Shown: positions 26,464 to 41,244, counted from the first letter of the stretch. The stretch is DNA of 64,000 nt from JANQOH01 sp965200095 (GCA_965200095.1 OZ241350.1:3210216-3274215), one strand, 5' to 3'. The notes: a model not told the origin generated them from the sequence alone. Made by a program: numbers and translations.

Positions 26464-27320
26464 GGGCCGGTCTCCACAGGGGTGTTGTCGCGCCCGCCCC
26501 ATTCGGTCCAGGACCCGTCATAGACGGCGACCCGGCGATGGCCGGCGAGATGCAGCCCGAGCGCGAGGTTGCACGCGGTAACGCCGGAGCCGCAGCTGGT
26601 AACGACGGGGCGGTCGAAATCGACCCCCGCGTCGCGGTAGAGCGCGGCGAGCGCGGCGGGGTCCTTCATGGTCTTGTCCTCCGGCCGGTAGAGGTCCTGG
26701 AACGGGAGGTTGCGCGCGCCGGGCATGTGGCCGCCGCGAAGCCCCGCGCGCGGCTCCGGTTCGGAACCGGCGAAGCGCCCGCGCGAACGGGCGTCGAGGA
26801 TTTGCTCGCCGCCGCTCTCGACGGCCTCGCGCACCCGGTCGAGGTCCCGGACGAGGGCGGGGCGGGCGGATACGGCGCGCGCCGCGGCGGGCGTCGGAGC
26901 GGCCTCGCCGGCAGCGACCGGCCGCCCCTCGGCGCGCCATTTCGGCAAGCCGCCGTCGAGCACGCACACCGCATCGTGACCGAAGGCCCGGAACGTCCAC
27001 CAGGCGCGCGCGGCGCTGCCGACGCCGATCGTGTCGTAGCAGACGACAAGCGCGTCGGCGGCGATGCCCAGCGCGGCCCTCTTTTCGGCGAAGGCGGCGG
27101 CGGCGGGCAGCATGTGCGGCAGCGGGTTTTCCTTGTCGGCGACCTCGTCGATGTCGAAGAACACGGCGCCGGGAATATGTTCGGCCGCGAATTCGGCGCG
27201 CGGGTCGCGCCCGAGTTGCGGCATGTGCCAGGACGCATCGACGATGCGAACCTGCGGGTCGTCGAGCCGCGCGGCAAGCTGCCCGGTGGATATCAGGGCT
27301 TCGGGATCGGCGGACGCCAT
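26460..27320 (-). CDS. sseA: 3-mercaptopyruvate/thiosulfate sulfurtransferase, copy 1
   Basis: A 286-residue paralogue of the downstream gene, with HIPGAVFFDIDEVAD, YDTIGVGSAARAWWTFRAFG, and the active loop CGSGVTA following VTS. The two copies share architecture throughout but differ at many positions, so the duplication is not recent. It follows alaX and cysK in the same direction; the link with cysteine metabolism is plausible, since mercaptopyruvate derives from cysteine by transamination. Confidence 0.92.
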   Translation of the reverse strand: MASADPEALISTGQLAARLDDPQVRIVDASWHMPQLGRDPRAEFAAEHIPGAVFFDIDEVADKENPLPHMLPAAAAFAEKRAALGIAADALVVCYDTIGVGSAARAWWTFRAFGHDAVCVLDGGLPKWRAEGRPVAAGEAAPTPAAARAVSARPALVRDLDRVREAVESGGEQILDARSRGRFAGSEPEPRAGLRGGHMPGARNLPFQDLYRPEDKTMKDPAALAALYRDAGVDFDRPVVTSCGSGVTACNLALGLHLAGHRRVAVYDGSWTEWGGRDNTPVETGP

Positions 27321-27344
27321 CGGCGACTCCCTTTCGTTGCGTGT

Positions 27345-28055
27345 CTATTCGTCGAAGACGATGGAGACGCGGCGGTTGCGGCGGCCCTTGTTCTCGATTT
27401 TCGACACGCGCACGGGGCCGATCTCGCCGGTGCGGGCGACATGCGTGCCGCCGCACGCCTGGAGGTCCACGCCGTCGACTTCGACGAGGCGCACCAGTCC
27501 CGCCCCGCGCGGCGGGGCGACCGACATGGTCTTGACCAGTTCGGGGTTCGCGTCGAGTTCGGCCTCGGCGACGAGCCGGAACGATACCGCGCGGTCCTCG
27601 GCGATCAGCGCGTTCAGCGCCTCGGTGAGGGCGGCCTTGTCGGGTCTGTCGGCGCCGGAGAGGTCGAAGTCGAGGCGGCTCTTGTCGACCCCCACCTGGC
27701 CGCCGGTCACGGCGCCGGGAACCAGCGCCGACAGGAGGTGAAGACAGGAATGCATGCGCATCAGGCGGTGGCGGCGCGGCCAGTCGATCTCCGCCGTGAC
27801 CGCCGCGCCGACCGGCAGCGCCGGCGCGCCCCCGGCGGGAATGTGGAGGATATCGCCGTTTTCGTCCTTCACCGTGTCGGCGATGGCGGTTTCGGCGCCG
27901 TCCGCCGCGCGCAGCGTCCCGCGGTCGCCCGGCTGGCCGCCGCCGCGGGCGTAGAAAACCGTGCGGTCGAGACGGACGCCGCGTTCGTCCGCGGCGACGA
28001 CCCGCGCCTCGCAGGACGCGAGTCGGGCGTCGGTTTCGAACAGCCGCTCAGACAC
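27345..28055 (-). CDS. Alanyl-tRNA editing protein (AlaX type)
   Basis: A 236-residue trans-editing factor that hydrolyses mischarged Ser- or Gly-tRNA-Ala. The zinc-binding motif HSCLH lies in RLMRMHSCLHLLSALV, and CGGTH in DLQACGGTHVARTGE supplies the remaining ligands. FYARGGGQPGDRG is the conserved N-terminal piece. The length suits an AlaX-M form with an N-terminal beta-barrel. The GTG start at 28055 overlaps the cysK stop by 8 bases. Confidence 0.92.
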   Translation of the reverse strand: MSERLFETDARLASCEARVVAADERGVRLDRTVFYARGGGQPGDRGTLRAADGAETAIADTVKDENGDILHIPAGGAPALPVGAAVTAEIDWPRRHRLMRMHSCLHLLSALVPGAVTGGQVGVDKSRLDFDLSGADRPDKAALTEALNALIAEDRAVSFRLVAEAELDANPELVKTMSVAPPRGAGLVRLVEVDGVDLQACGGTHVARTGEIGPVRVSKIENKGRRNRRVSIVFDE

Positions 28056-29070
28056 CGCGCGCGGGCTCGCGTTCGAGCCAGTCCGGCACGGGGAGGTTCT
28101 TCTCCCGCAGGAAGGCCGGGTTGAAGAGTTTGCCGGTGTAGCGGTTGCCGTAGTCGCACAACACGGTGACGATGGTGTGGCCCGGCCCCATGGCCTCGGC
28201 CATCTTGACGGCGCCGGCGACGTTGATGCCGGTTGAGCCGCCCATGACGAGGCCTTCCCCGGCGGCGAGCGCGAAGATCTCCTCGACGGCCTCGACATCG
28301 GTGACCTGCTGGGCGTCGTCGATGGGCGCGCCCTCGACATTGGCGGTGATGCGCCCCTGGCCGATGCCTTCGGTGATCGATTCCCCCTCGACGATCGGCT
28401 TGCCGGGCGCCAGAAGCGAGACCATCGACGCGCCGAGGGGGTCGGAAGCCCAGACCCGGACGCGGGGGTCGCGCTCCTTCAGGGCGATCGCCACGCCGGC
28501 GAGGGTGCCGCCGGTGCCGATGGCGCAGGTGAAGCCGTCGATGCGGCCGCCGGTCTGTTCCCAGATTTCCGGCCCGGTGCCTTCGATATGGGCCCGGCGG
28601 TTGGCGACATTGTCGAACTGGTTGGCCCAGACGGCGCCGTTGGGCTCGCTCGCATCGAGCTCGGCGGCAAGGCGCCCGGAGACCTTCACGTAATTGTCGG
28701 GGTCCTTGTAGGGCACGGCGGGGACGAGACGCAGGTCGGCGCCGCAAAGGCGCAGCATCGCCTTCTTTTCCTCGCTCTGGGTTTCCGGCAGGACGATGAC
28801 GGTGCGATAGCCGAGCGCGTTGCCGACCAGCGCGAGGCCGATGCCGGTATTGCCGGCGGTGCCCTCGACCACAGTGCCGCCGGGGCGCAGGACTCCGCGC
28901 TCCTCGGCGTCGCGGACGATGTAGAGGGCGGCGCGGTCCTTCACCGACTGGCCGGGGTTGAGGAACTCGCACTTGCCGAGGATCTCGCAACCGGTGCGCT
29001 CGGACGCGCGATTCAGGCGAACCAGCGGGGTGTTGCCGATGAGGTCGATGAAACCGCGCGCGAGCGCCAT
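28048..29070 (-). CDS. cysK: Cysteine synthase A
   Basis: A 340-residue PLP enzyme that makes cysteine from O-acetylserine and sulfide. NPGQSVKDRAA holds the PLP lysine, GTAGNTGIGLA forms the phosphate/substrate loop, and GTGGTLAG binds the cofactor phosphate; GGSTGIN is present. The C-terminal LCDYGNRY is typical. ATG 29070 with GGAGAC upstream is preferred over TTG 29076. It lies downstream of the ABC-2 permease with a 33-bp gap and shares the operon with alaX and two sulfurtransferases. Confidence 0.94.
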   Translation of the reverse strand: MALARGFIDLIGNTPLVRLNRASERTGCEILGKCEFLNPGQSVKDRAALYIVRDAEERGVLRPGGTVVEGTAGNTGIGLALVGNALGYRTVIVLPETQSEEKKAMLRLCGADLRLVPAVPYKDPDNYVKVSGRLAAELDASEPNGAVWANQFDNVANRRAHIEGTGPEIWEQTGGRIDGFTCAIGTGGTLAGVAIALKERDPRVRVWASDPLGASMVSLLAPGKPIVEGESITEGIGQGRITANVEGAPIDDAQQVTDVEAVEEIFALAAGEGLVMGGSTGINVAGAVKMAEAMGPGHTIVTVLCDYGNRYTGKLFNPAFLREKNLPVPDWLEREPARGV

Positions 29071-29103
29071 GCCCAATGTCTCCCTGAAACCGGGGGCTTC
29101 GGC

Positions 29104-29937
29104 TCAGGCGGCCCGGGGGCCGCGCCGCACGAAGCCGCGCTGGGGGTCGTAGCCGACGATCGCGCCGACGAGGAACAGCACCGTGCAGCCGGCGACCACC
29201 GCCGCGCCGAGACCGTAGAACTGCCCCTCGCTCGCATAGCGGATCAGCTGCACGCCATAGGTGAAGGGGTTGAAACTGGCCAGCCACCACACCGCATCGG
29301 CGCCGCCTTCGATGAGATACCACAGCGGGAACAGCGCCGGCGAGATGAAGAACATCGGGAAGATCACGAAATTCATGGTGCCCGCGAAATTCTCCAGCTG
29401 CTTGATGTGCACCGAAAGCAGCAGGCCGAGCGCGCCCAGCGACATGCCGGTGAGGAACAGCGCCGGGAAGGCGTAGAGCCAGCCCAGCGGGTCGTTGAAG
29501 GCGACGTTGAGGCCGGTAAGGGCGTCGAACGGCAGGCAGATCAGCAGGAAGGCGTAGGCCTGGACGACGGAAATGAAAGTGCCGGACAGCAGTTTCGCGG
29601 TGAGCAGGAACCAGCGCGGCAGCGGCGCCGTGAGCAGCAGGCGCATCATCCCCATCTCGCGGTCGTAGACCATGGACAGGGACGACTGCATGCCGCTGAA
29701 CAGCAGCACCATTCCCGCGAGGCCCGGCAGGATATAGTATTCGTAATCGACGTTGCGCTGGCTGTAGGGCTCGCCCGCGTCCACCCCGTAGACTCCCCGG
29801 AAGCCGACGGCGAAGACGAAGAGCCACAGGGCCGGGCGCACGAACGCCGAGAACAGCCGCCCCTTCTGTTGCAGGAACTTGACCGTCTCGCGCCGGCTGA
29901 GCGCCGTCACGGCGGCGGTCGCGTGTCGAATCCGCAT
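29104..29937 (-). CDS. ABC-2 type transporter permease (alcohol-catabolism-associated set)
   Basis: A 277-residue integral membrane protein with about six hydrophobic helices (LWLFVFAVGF, GMVLLFSGMQ, AYAFLLICLPF, LFLTGMSLGALGLLLSV, FVIFPMFFISPALFPLWYL, VVAGCTVLFLVGAIVG). This is an ABC2_membrane/NodJ-like exporter permease. The neighbouring beta-propeller, type-1 binding protein and ATPase together match the ABC gene set described beside PQQ-dependent alcohol dehydrogenases, so this should be its permease. No PQQ dehydrogenase is in the window. ATG 29937 was chosen because the upstream extension is low-complexity. Confidence 0.85.
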   Translation of the reverse strand: MRIRHATAAVTALSRRETVKFLQQKGRLFSAFVRPALWLFVFAVGFRGVYGVDAGEPYSQRNVDYEYYILPGLAGMVLLFSGMQSSLSMVYDREMGMMRLLLTAPLPRWFLLTAKLLSGTFISVVQAYAFLLICLPFDALTGLNVAFNDPLGWLYAFPALFLTGMSLGALGLLLSVHIKQLENFAGTMNFVIFPMFFISPALFPLWYLIEGGADAVWWLASFNPFTYGVQLIRYASEGQFYGLGAAVVAGCTVLFLVGAIVGYDPQRGFVRRGPRAA

Positions 29938-30067
29938 GGGCGTCCTCCGGGGAACGGGCGGGCGCGGCCCCGCCCCGACTATATTCGAAGCGCCGGGGGG
30001 CGCGCGCGACGGCGACCGGGGCGCCGCCGACGCGCGCCCTGTATAGCGCATCGGCCGCGCGTCCGCG

Positions 30068-31267
30068 TCAAAACTCGCAAGCGGTGTCGCGTTCCTCGTA
30101 ACCGAGCGTATCGAGGTCGGTGACGCGGTGGCGGAACCCCGGGATGGGCGCGCGCGCGACGACCCAGTCCGGCGTCGTGAGCATGATCGGCTGGCGCAGC
30201 TGGTTGTTCCACGGCCTGAAGCCCATGCCCGGCCCCTTGCTGCCGTCGACGCGCAGGCCGCCGCTGCGCAGATAGTCGGCGAGCGCGGCGGGGTCGGTAG
30301 TCTTCGCGCGGGCGATGCCGAGGCCGATGATCCTCATCGCGACCCAGGCGCCCCAGTCCGCTTCGCCCATGCGCCGTCCGTGCATGCGCTCGAAGCGCCC
30401 ATGCACCTGGGGCGCGCCGTGGCGCAGATACGACCAGTGCCACACCCGGGGAACCAGGCCCGCGGCGCCCACCGCCGCCGCCGGGCGCCGCGTCGCCCAG
30501 GGAACGCCGAGGGCGAACTCCCCGTCGATGTCGGCGACGAAGACCGCGTCGTAGCCCGCCGAACCCGTGAGAAAGTCGAGATCGTTGCGTTCGCGCGCCG
30601 TCGGGTCGTTGCCGAGAACGAAATCGCGCACTTCGACGATGTCGAGGCCGAACAGCTCCGCCGCGCGCTCAAAGGCGCGCACGGTTTCGATGTCCGCGGG
30701 GAGCGGGCCGCGCAGGACCAGCACCTCGTCCCATTTCCGCGCCTTGAGATACTGCGCCAGCGCGTCGGCCAGCATCGCGCGGCTTGCGGCGGTGTGGAAC
30801 AGGTGCGGCTGGCAGAACTCGTTGCGCAGCGAGTCCGCGGTCGCCGTGGCGTTGAACAGCACGGCGCCGAGGCCGGCCGTGCGCGCCGCCGCCTCGGCGA
30901 CCACGGCGTCGGGCGCGTCGAGGACGAAAAGCGCCGTCCCGCCGTCCAGCATCTCGCGGATCGCGGCGACCGTCTCCGCCGACCCGGCCACGGAACGGCG
31001 CTCGAGGGCGAAACGCGCGCCGGCGACCCGCGTGAACCGCTGCAACTCGTCGATGCCGAGTTCGGCGCCGGCCCAGGCCCGCCGGTCGACGATGGCGGTC
31101 GCCGAACGGATGTCGACCGGGTGAAGGCCCCAGTCGTCGTAACGCGCGTCCTCCACGAGATCGAGATAGCCGATGGAGATCGTCGGCAGCGCGTCGTCGC
31201 CCGACGCCGCGGCGGCAAGGGCGAGAACCGCGGCGGCGACCGCCGCGGGGAAAGCCGGTGGCGACAT
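30068..31267 (-). CDS. Periplasmic substrate-binding protein of the PQQ-catabolism-associated ABC set
   Basis: A 399-residue protein with a signal peptide (AVAAAVLALAAAASG) and a type 1 periplasmic-binding fold related to branched-chain amino-acid receptors (ISIGYLDLVEDARYDDWG, ALFVLDAPDAVV, LFNATATADSLR). Its place just after the propeller gene and before the ABC-2 permease fits the family found next to PQQ-dependent alcohol oxidation genes. The ligand is unknown. Confidence 0.82.
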   Translation of the reverse strand: MSPPAFPAAVAAAVLALAAAASGDDALPTISIGYLDLVEDARYDDWGLHPVDIRSATAIVDRRAWAGAELGIDELQRFTRVAGARFALERRSVAGSAETVAAIREMLDGGTALFVLDAPDAVVAEAAARTAGLGAVLFNATATADSLRNEFCQPHLFHTAASRAMLADALAQYLKARKWDEVLVLRGPLPADIETVRAFERAAELFGLDIVEVRDFVLGNDPTARERNDLDFLTGSAGYDAVFVADIDGEFALGVPWATRRPAAAVGAAGLVPRVWHWSYLRHGAPQVHGRFERMHGRRMGEADWGAWVAMRIIGLGIARAKTTDPAALADYLRSGGLRVDGSKGPGMGFRPWNNQLRQPIMLTTPDWVVARAPIPGFRHRVTDLDTLGYEERDTACEF

Positions 31268-31273
31268 GGCCGG

Positions 31274-32278
31274 TCAGTCGTCGATGCGCACGGTGTGGGG
31301 CGTGCGCCCCACCGACACCGCCTTCACCGCGACGCGGCGCTCGGTGTCGATGATGCTCACATCGTCGCTCGCGCCGTTGGTCACCACCAGGAACTTCTCG
31401 TCGGACGTCAGCGCCGCGCCCCAGACCCGGTCTCCGGCGAGAATGTATTCCTCGATCTCGCGGCTCGCCACGTCGACCACGGCGACGTGGCGCGCGCGGC
31501 CGAGCGTGATGTAGGCGGTGGCGCCGTCGCGGGAGATGGCGAAATCGACGGGGTTGACATCCTCGACGCGCATGCCGCGCGGCTCGAACCATATCTCGTC
31601 GATGACCTCCCAGCTCTGCGCGTCGAGGATGGAAATCGAGCCGCCGAGTTCGTTGGTCACCCAGTATTCGCGGTCGTCGGGGGTGACGACGCCGCGCCGG
31701 GGGCGGTTGCCGACCAGAACCTCGTCGAGTATCTCGCCGCTCCAGGGGTCGAGGACGAAGACCGTGTTCGTAACCTCGGACGTAACGAAGACCACCTTGC
31801 CGTCGTGGCGGAAGGTCACCCCCTCCGGTTCGATCCCCACTTCCTCGATGGTGCGCAGGGGCTCGCCGGTCGCCAGATCGGTGACGGTCACTTCGTTGTC
31901 GTCTTCGTTGGCGGCGACGAGGATGCGGCCCGACGGGTCGATGTTGAAGATCTCCGGGTCTTCGCCGGCCTCGATATGGCCGACGATTTCGAGCGTCGCC
32001 GGGTCGAGAATCTCGATTCGGTCGCTGCCGCTGGCGGCGATGAACAGCCGCGTCTTGTCGGCGTTCCAGCGCATGTCGCGCGGCCGCTCGCCCGTCGGCA
32101 CCGTGGCGACGACCTCGAAACTCTCGCCGTCGAGCACCGAGACCGTGTTGTCCGTCTCATTGCTGACGAAAATGCGGTCGGTGCCGGCCGCCGCCGCCGG
32201 ATGGACCCACCCCGCGGCGACCGCCCCGGCCAGGGCGGCCGCGACCGCCAGCGCGGCCGCTCCTTCGCTCATGCGCAT
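31274..32278 (-). CDS. YVTN-repeat beta-propeller protein (PQQ-dependent catabolism-associated)
   Basis: A 334-residue exported protein: signal peptide ending near AAAAG, then repeated blades of the YVTN type (RIFVSNETDNTVSVLD; KTRLFIAASGSDRIEILD; REYWVTNELGGSISILD; KFLVVTNGASDDVSIID). It should fold as a seven-blade periplasmic propeller. This family is recurrent in gene sets for PQQ-dependent alcohol degradation. It lies 6 bp upstream of the binding-protein gene and 27 bp downstream of the ATPase. Confidence 0.88.
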   Translation of the reverse strand: MRMSEGAAALAVAAALAGAVAAGWVHPAAAAGTDRIFVSNETDNTVSVLDGESFEVVATVPTGERPRDMRWNADKTRLFIAASGSDRIEILDPATLEIVGHIEAGEDPEIFNIDPSGRILVAANEDDNEVTVTDLATGEPLRTIEEVGIEPEGVTFRHDGKVVFVTSEVTNTVFVLDPWSGEILDEVLVGNRPRRGVVTPDDREYWVTNELGGSISILDAQSWEVIDEIWFEPRGMRVEDVNPVDFAISRDGATAYITLGRARHVAVVDVASREIEEYILAGDRVWGAALTSDEKFLVVTNGASDDVSIIDTERRVAVKAVSVGRTPHTVRIDD

Positions 32279-32305
32279 CGTTCGCTCCTTGTCCCGTATC
32301 TCTCC

Positions 32306-33072
<767 letters not shown>

Positions 33073-33076
<4 letters not shown>

Positions 33077-33873
33077 CCGTCTCCTCCCTGCTCCGATGGC
33101 GCGCCGGCAAGCCCATGCAACAGCGAGCGGTTGGCGGTCAAGAGCGCGGCGCGGAAACGGTCGATCTCCGGGTCCTCCGGGTCGCGCGGCCGGGGCAGCG
33201 GCACCGCGGCGTCGAGGATCACCCGCGACGGCGCTCGCGACAGGAACAGGATACGGTCGCCGAGATGGATCGCCTCGCGCAGATCGTGGGTCACGAACAG
33301 CACCGTGGTCGGCCGCGCCCGCCACAGGTCGAGCAGAATGTCGCGCAGGCGGTTCGCCACCGGCGCGTCGAGCGAAACGAAGGGTTCGTCCAGGAGCAGC
33401 AGCCGCGGCTCGGTCACGAAGGCGCGCGCCAGCGCCACCCGGCGCTGCATCCCGCCCGACAGGCGGTTGGGGAATTCGTCGAGCGAATCGCCGAGCTCCA
33501 TGCGCCGCAGCAGCGCCTCGCCGCGTCCGTCGCGCGCGCCCGCCGGTGGAAGCGCCAGGTTCACATTGGCGCGGACGGTCTCCCACGGCAGCAGGCGCGG
33601 CGTCTGGAACATATACGACAGGCGCGCGCCGCCGGAGTCGGCGCCGACATCGCCGCCGGCGAAACGGATTTCCGCGTCCGCGTCGGCGTCCAGCCCGCCG
33701 ACGATGTTGAGCATCGTCGTCTTGCCGCAGCCCGAGGGACCGACGACGCACAGGAACTCGCCCGCGCCGGCGACGAATTCGAGACCCTCGATGGCGAGCG
33801 TCTCGCCGTCGCCCCCGCCTTTCGCATAGGCCTTGCGGGCGATTCGCACCGACAGGGCGCCGTCGCCGCTCAT
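33073..33873 (-). CDS. ABC transporter ATP-binding protein (nitrate/sulfonate/taurine importer type)
   Basis: A 266-residue ATPase with Walker A GPSGCGKTT, the signature LSGGMQRRVALARA, Walker B LLLLDEPFVSLD, and VTHDLREAIHLGDRI, the typical string of SsuB/TauB/NrtD proteins. ATG 33873 overlaps the permease stop (ATGA). It powers import with the adjacent permease and receptor. Confidence 0.92.
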
Positions 33874-34646
33874 GCCGGCTTGCGCCACCGCGACAGGCGC
33901 CGTTCGAGAGGCTCCACCAGGGCCATTTCCACCGCCAGCATCACCACGACGAAGGCGAACATGTAGGCGAGCACCCCGGCAATGTCGAAATACTGGAAGA
34001 ACAGCTGCATCTCATGGCCGATGCCGCTGTCGCCCGCCAGCAGTTCGACCACCAGGACGATCTTCCAGATGAGGGCGATGCCGGACCGCCCCGCCGCCAT
34101 GAGATAGGGATAGAGCTGCGGCAGGAAGAAGCGGAAGAAGGTGCGCGCCCGCCCGACCCGGAAGACCTGCGCCACCTGAAGGAGATCGCGGTCGATGGCG
34201 CGCGCGCCCTCGCGGACGGTCACCACGACATTGGGAAATTTGTTGAGCGCCACGGCGACGATCATCGCCGCCTCGTTGATCCCCATCCACACCAGACAGA
34301 GGATTATCGTCACCAGCGCCGGCACGTTCAGCAGCACGATGAGCCAGCCGTCCAGCAGGTGATCGGCGGTGCGCCGGAGGCCCATCAGGATGCCGATCGC
34401 CGTCCCCGCCGCCATGGCGAGGACGAACGCCGCGAGCACCCGGAACAGCGTGATCCCGAGGTCGGCGAGGAGCGAATCGTCGGTCAATTCGACGAAGAAC
34501 GTGGTCGCCACGGCGCCGATGTCGGGGAGCGTGTGGATTTGCAGGCTCCGCGCCGCGGTCTCCCAGATCGCCAGCAGCGCGAGCAGCGAAAATACCCGCA
34601 GCGCGCCGGGGCTCGCGCCGCCGATGGCGGCCCGGGCGCGGGTCAC
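33870..34646 (-). CDS. ABC transporter permease (nitrate/sulfonate/taurine importer type)
   Basis: A 258-residue BPD-type permease with about six helices and the EAA-like loop EGARAIDRDLLQVAQVFRVGR before FFLPQLYPYL. Helices include FSLLALLAIWETAA and AAFVLAMAAGTAIGILMGL. GTG 34646 overlaps the stop of the receptor gene by 4 bases. Confidence 0.9.
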   Translation of the reverse strand: MTRARAAIGGASPGALRVFSLLALLAIWETAARSLQIHTLPDIGAVATTFFVELTDDSLLADLGITLFRVLAAFVLAMAAGTAIGILMGLRRTADHLLDGWLIVLLNVPALVTIILCLVWMGINEAAMIVAVALNKFPNVVVTVREGARAIDRDLLQVAQVFRVGRARTFFRFFLPQLYPYLMAAGRSGIALIWKIVLVVELLAGDSGIGHEMQLFFQYFDIAGVLAYMFAFVVVMLAVEMALVEPLERRLSRWRKPA

Positions 34647-35626
34647 GGCGCGTCGCGCCACACGGTCCCCGGCGCCAGGGTCGCGCTGCGCCCGACGAGA
34701 TCGCGCCCCCCGAGCGCCGCGACGATCGCATAAGCCTCGCGGATCGCCGCCGCCTGCACGTCCCGCGCCCCGGTGGGCACGCCCTCGCGATAGCCGTCGC
34801 GGAGCGCGCGCAGCGTCGCGTCGTCCTCGGCGCGGGTCAGCGGACGCAGGCGCTCCCACTCCTCGTCGGACTCCATCAGGATGCGGCGCGCCGCGGCCGA
34901 GGCGGCGAGAAAGCCGTCCAGCGCGTCGCGGTTTTCGACCGCCCACGCCTCGCTGAACACATAGCCGATGAGCGGCAGGCGGCCCGGCACGCCGAGCGCC
35001 GGCAGGATGTCCTGCACGCGGACGAGCTCGCGCATCCCCCGCGCGCGCAGGCGGGCGGTGTAGTTCCAGAAATTGAGCACGCCGTCGAACTCGCCCTGGA
35101 GGAACTTCTCCTGCAGGAGCGGCGGCGCGCCGTGAATCGAACGCACATCGTCGGCGATGTCGCGCCCGAAACGCTCGATGGCGTAAGCCCGCAGGAGCAG
35201 CCAGCTCTTGTCGACCGGCCCGCCGGCGACGCCGAGCGTGCGGCCCTCGAGATCGGCGACGGTCTCGATCCCGCGGTCGGGATGCGCCATCAGCGAACCC
35301 GCCGCCTCGGAATAGGGGACGAACACGTAGTCGAAGCCCGCGTCGCGCTGCCGCGACGTCCAGAGCCAGTCGGTGACGATGACGTCCGACTCGCCGGCGT
35401 TGAGGGAGATGGCCGTCGCGCTCTTGGTCGCCAGCCGGCGGGTTTCGAGCGCCACCCCGTGGCGGGCGTCGAGGCCGTGACGCTCAATGGCGTCGATCTC
35501 CCAATTGACGGTGCCGAACTGGAGGACGCCGAGGCGCACCGGCGCGCGCTCGGCGCCCGAAGCGGCCGCCGCCGCGAGCAGGACGCAAACCGCGGCGAGG
35601 CGCGCGGCGGACATGTTTCGTATCAT
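34643..35626 (-). CDS. ABC transporter substrate-binding protein (SsuA/THI5-like)
   Basis: A 327-residue periplasmic receptor: signal peptide (LAAVCVLLAAAAASG), then PVRLGVLQFGTVNWEIDAIERHGLD, ISLNAGESDVIVTDWLW, and a two-lobe NMT1/SsuA pattern. The ligand (sulfonate, nitrate, pyrimidine precursor or other) cannot be told. It opens the minus-strand run that continues to the sulfurtransferases. ATG 35626 or ATG 35614 could be the start. Confidence 0.85.
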   Translation of the reverse strand: MIRNMSAARLAAVCVLLAAAAASGAERAPVRLGVLQFGTVNWEIDAIERHGLDARHGVALETRRLATKSATAISLNAGESDVIVTDWLWTSRQRDAGFDYVFVPYSEAAGSLMAHPDRGIETVADLEGRTLGVAGGPVDKSWLLLRAYAIERFGRDIADDVRSIHGAPPLLQEKFLQGEFDGVLNFWNYTARLRARGMRELVRVQDILPALGVPGRLPLIGYVFSEAWAVENRDALDGFLAASAAARRILMESDEEWERLRPLTRAEDDATLRALRDGYREGVPTGARDVQAAAIREAYAIVAALGGRDLVGRSATLAPGTVWRDAP

Positions 35627-35805
35627 CGGCTCGGCCCCCTCCGCCGGCGCCCGACGCCGCCGGACGAGCGGCGCGCGGGCGCGGCGCAACCTACAGGGCG
35701 CCGCGCCGGGGCGCAAAGGCCGCGCAAGGCCGGTCGGCGGCCCCGTTCCCGGGGAGCGCCGGCGCCCCGGCCGGCGTGGGGGCCGATTTTTTTCGCACGA
35801 CCCTG

Positions 35806-35835
35806 TTGACAGGCGCCGCGGGGCCTCCGTATAAG
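35806..35835 (+). promoter_or_regulatory. Probable rrn promoter
   Basis: TTGACA (35806-35811) and TATAAG (35830-35835) are separated by 18 bp, the best sigma-70-like pair in the 488-bp gap between the ABC receptor gene and 16S. It lies about 280 bp upstream of 16S, with a T-run (TTTTTTT) just before it. Apart from this and the antiterminator-like box, I see nothing else in the gap. Confidence 0.7.
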
Positions 35836-35892
35836 GCGGTTCCTTCGCGCCCTCGGGGCGGCGAGGGGCGGGCCGCACGGCGGCGCGCCGCA

Positions 35893-35910
35893 GCTGTTTG
35901 ACATTGTGAA
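35893..35910 (+). promoter_or_regulatory. rrn leader box (boxA-like antitermination element), copy 1
   Basis: GCTGTTTGACATTGTGAA precedes 16S and recurs with one change before 23S (38034-38051). Its position and similarity to alphaproteobacterial rrn leaders suggest a boxA-type Nus binding site or a processing element. Confidence 0.6.
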
Positions 35911-36114
35911 ACGGGAAGGGATCCGTGGGCGGCGGCGCGCCGGCGACGGCGCACAGCGCGCGCACGATCCCGCAACCATGACCTCGTCGGGCCGCGGCGA
36001 TGCGTCCGTTCCGGATGCGTGCGGCGGTCCTGAGAGTCCTGAGTTGGCTTTGTGCTCGCGCCAGGACCGGCCGGGCCGGCGCTCTTGTTTGCGCCGGAGC
36101 GCGGCCGGAACCCT

Positions 36115-37625
<1,511 letters not shown>

Positions 37626-37777
37626 ACGCCCGTCGGACGGCTCGCCCGGACGACAGGCGCCCCAAACGCGCCGGCGCCTCGCGCGCCGGACAGACGGCGC
37701 CGCCGCAAGCGCCCGCCGTCCGCGCATCCCTTCCCCGAAAACCGGACGCCAGTGCGCCCGAAGCGGCGCAAACGGCG

Positions 37778-37855
<78 letters not shown>

Positions 37856-37874
37856 GGCGCCCGCCGCCCGAAAA

Positions 37875-37950
37875 GGGGGCGTAGCTCAGTCGGGAGAGCG
37901 CCTGCTTTGCAAGCAGGAGGTCATCGGTTCGATCCCGTTCGCCTCCACCA
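37875..37950 (+). tRNA. tRNA-Ala (anticodon TGC)
   Basis: In the 16S-23S spacer, 19 bp after tRNA-Ile. GGGGGCG/CGCCTCC acceptor with one G-T pair, anticodon loop containing TTTGCAA, encoded CCA. Confidence 0.97.
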
Positions 37951-38033
37951 GGGCGCGGGTTCGCCCCCGCAAGGGGGAACGGCCGTCCGGTTCGGGAAGA
38001 ACGAGACCGGCGCCGCCCCGTGCGGGCGGCGCG

Positions 38034-38051
38034 GCTGTTTGACATCGTGAA
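38034..38051 (+). promoter_or_regulatory. rrn leader box, copy 2 (before 23S)
   Basis: GCTGTTTGACATCGTGAA repeats the box upstream of 16S with one substitution, as expected for a boxA-like element in the spacer. Confidence 0.6.
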
Positions 38052-38170
38052 GAGGTCTGGTGTCGAGCCGCGGGCGCCGCCCCCTTGAGCCAAGGGGGTC
38101 GGCGGGTGCGGTTCGACGGGCTGAGATCGCGGGGTTCGCGCGCGGGCTGATGTCTGTGCATGGAGCCCGC

Positions 38171-41006
<2,836 letters not shown>

Positions 41007-41083
41007 CGGCTTCCGTGCGCAGGCATGAGCGCGCGCGCGACCCGCCCCCGATCTCGCCCCCGCCGCAACGGCGGACCCTGGAC

Positions 41084-41201
41084 GACCTGGTGGTCATAGC
41101 GAGGGGCCCGTACCCGACTCCATCCCGAACTCGGCCGTGAAGACCCTCAGCGCCGATGGTACTGCGTCTCAAGACGTGGGAGAGTAGGTCGCCGCCAGGT
41201 C
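41084..41201 (+). rRNA. 5S ribosomal RNA
   Basis: Terminal stem GACCTGG/CCAGGTC encloses about 118 bases with CCATCCCGAACTCGGCCGT and GATGGTACTGCGTCTCAAG, as in alphaproteobacterial 5S. Confidence 0.95.
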
Positions 41202-41244
41202 ATCCAGGCGCCGCCGCCCACACCGGACCTCGACACGATGATGA

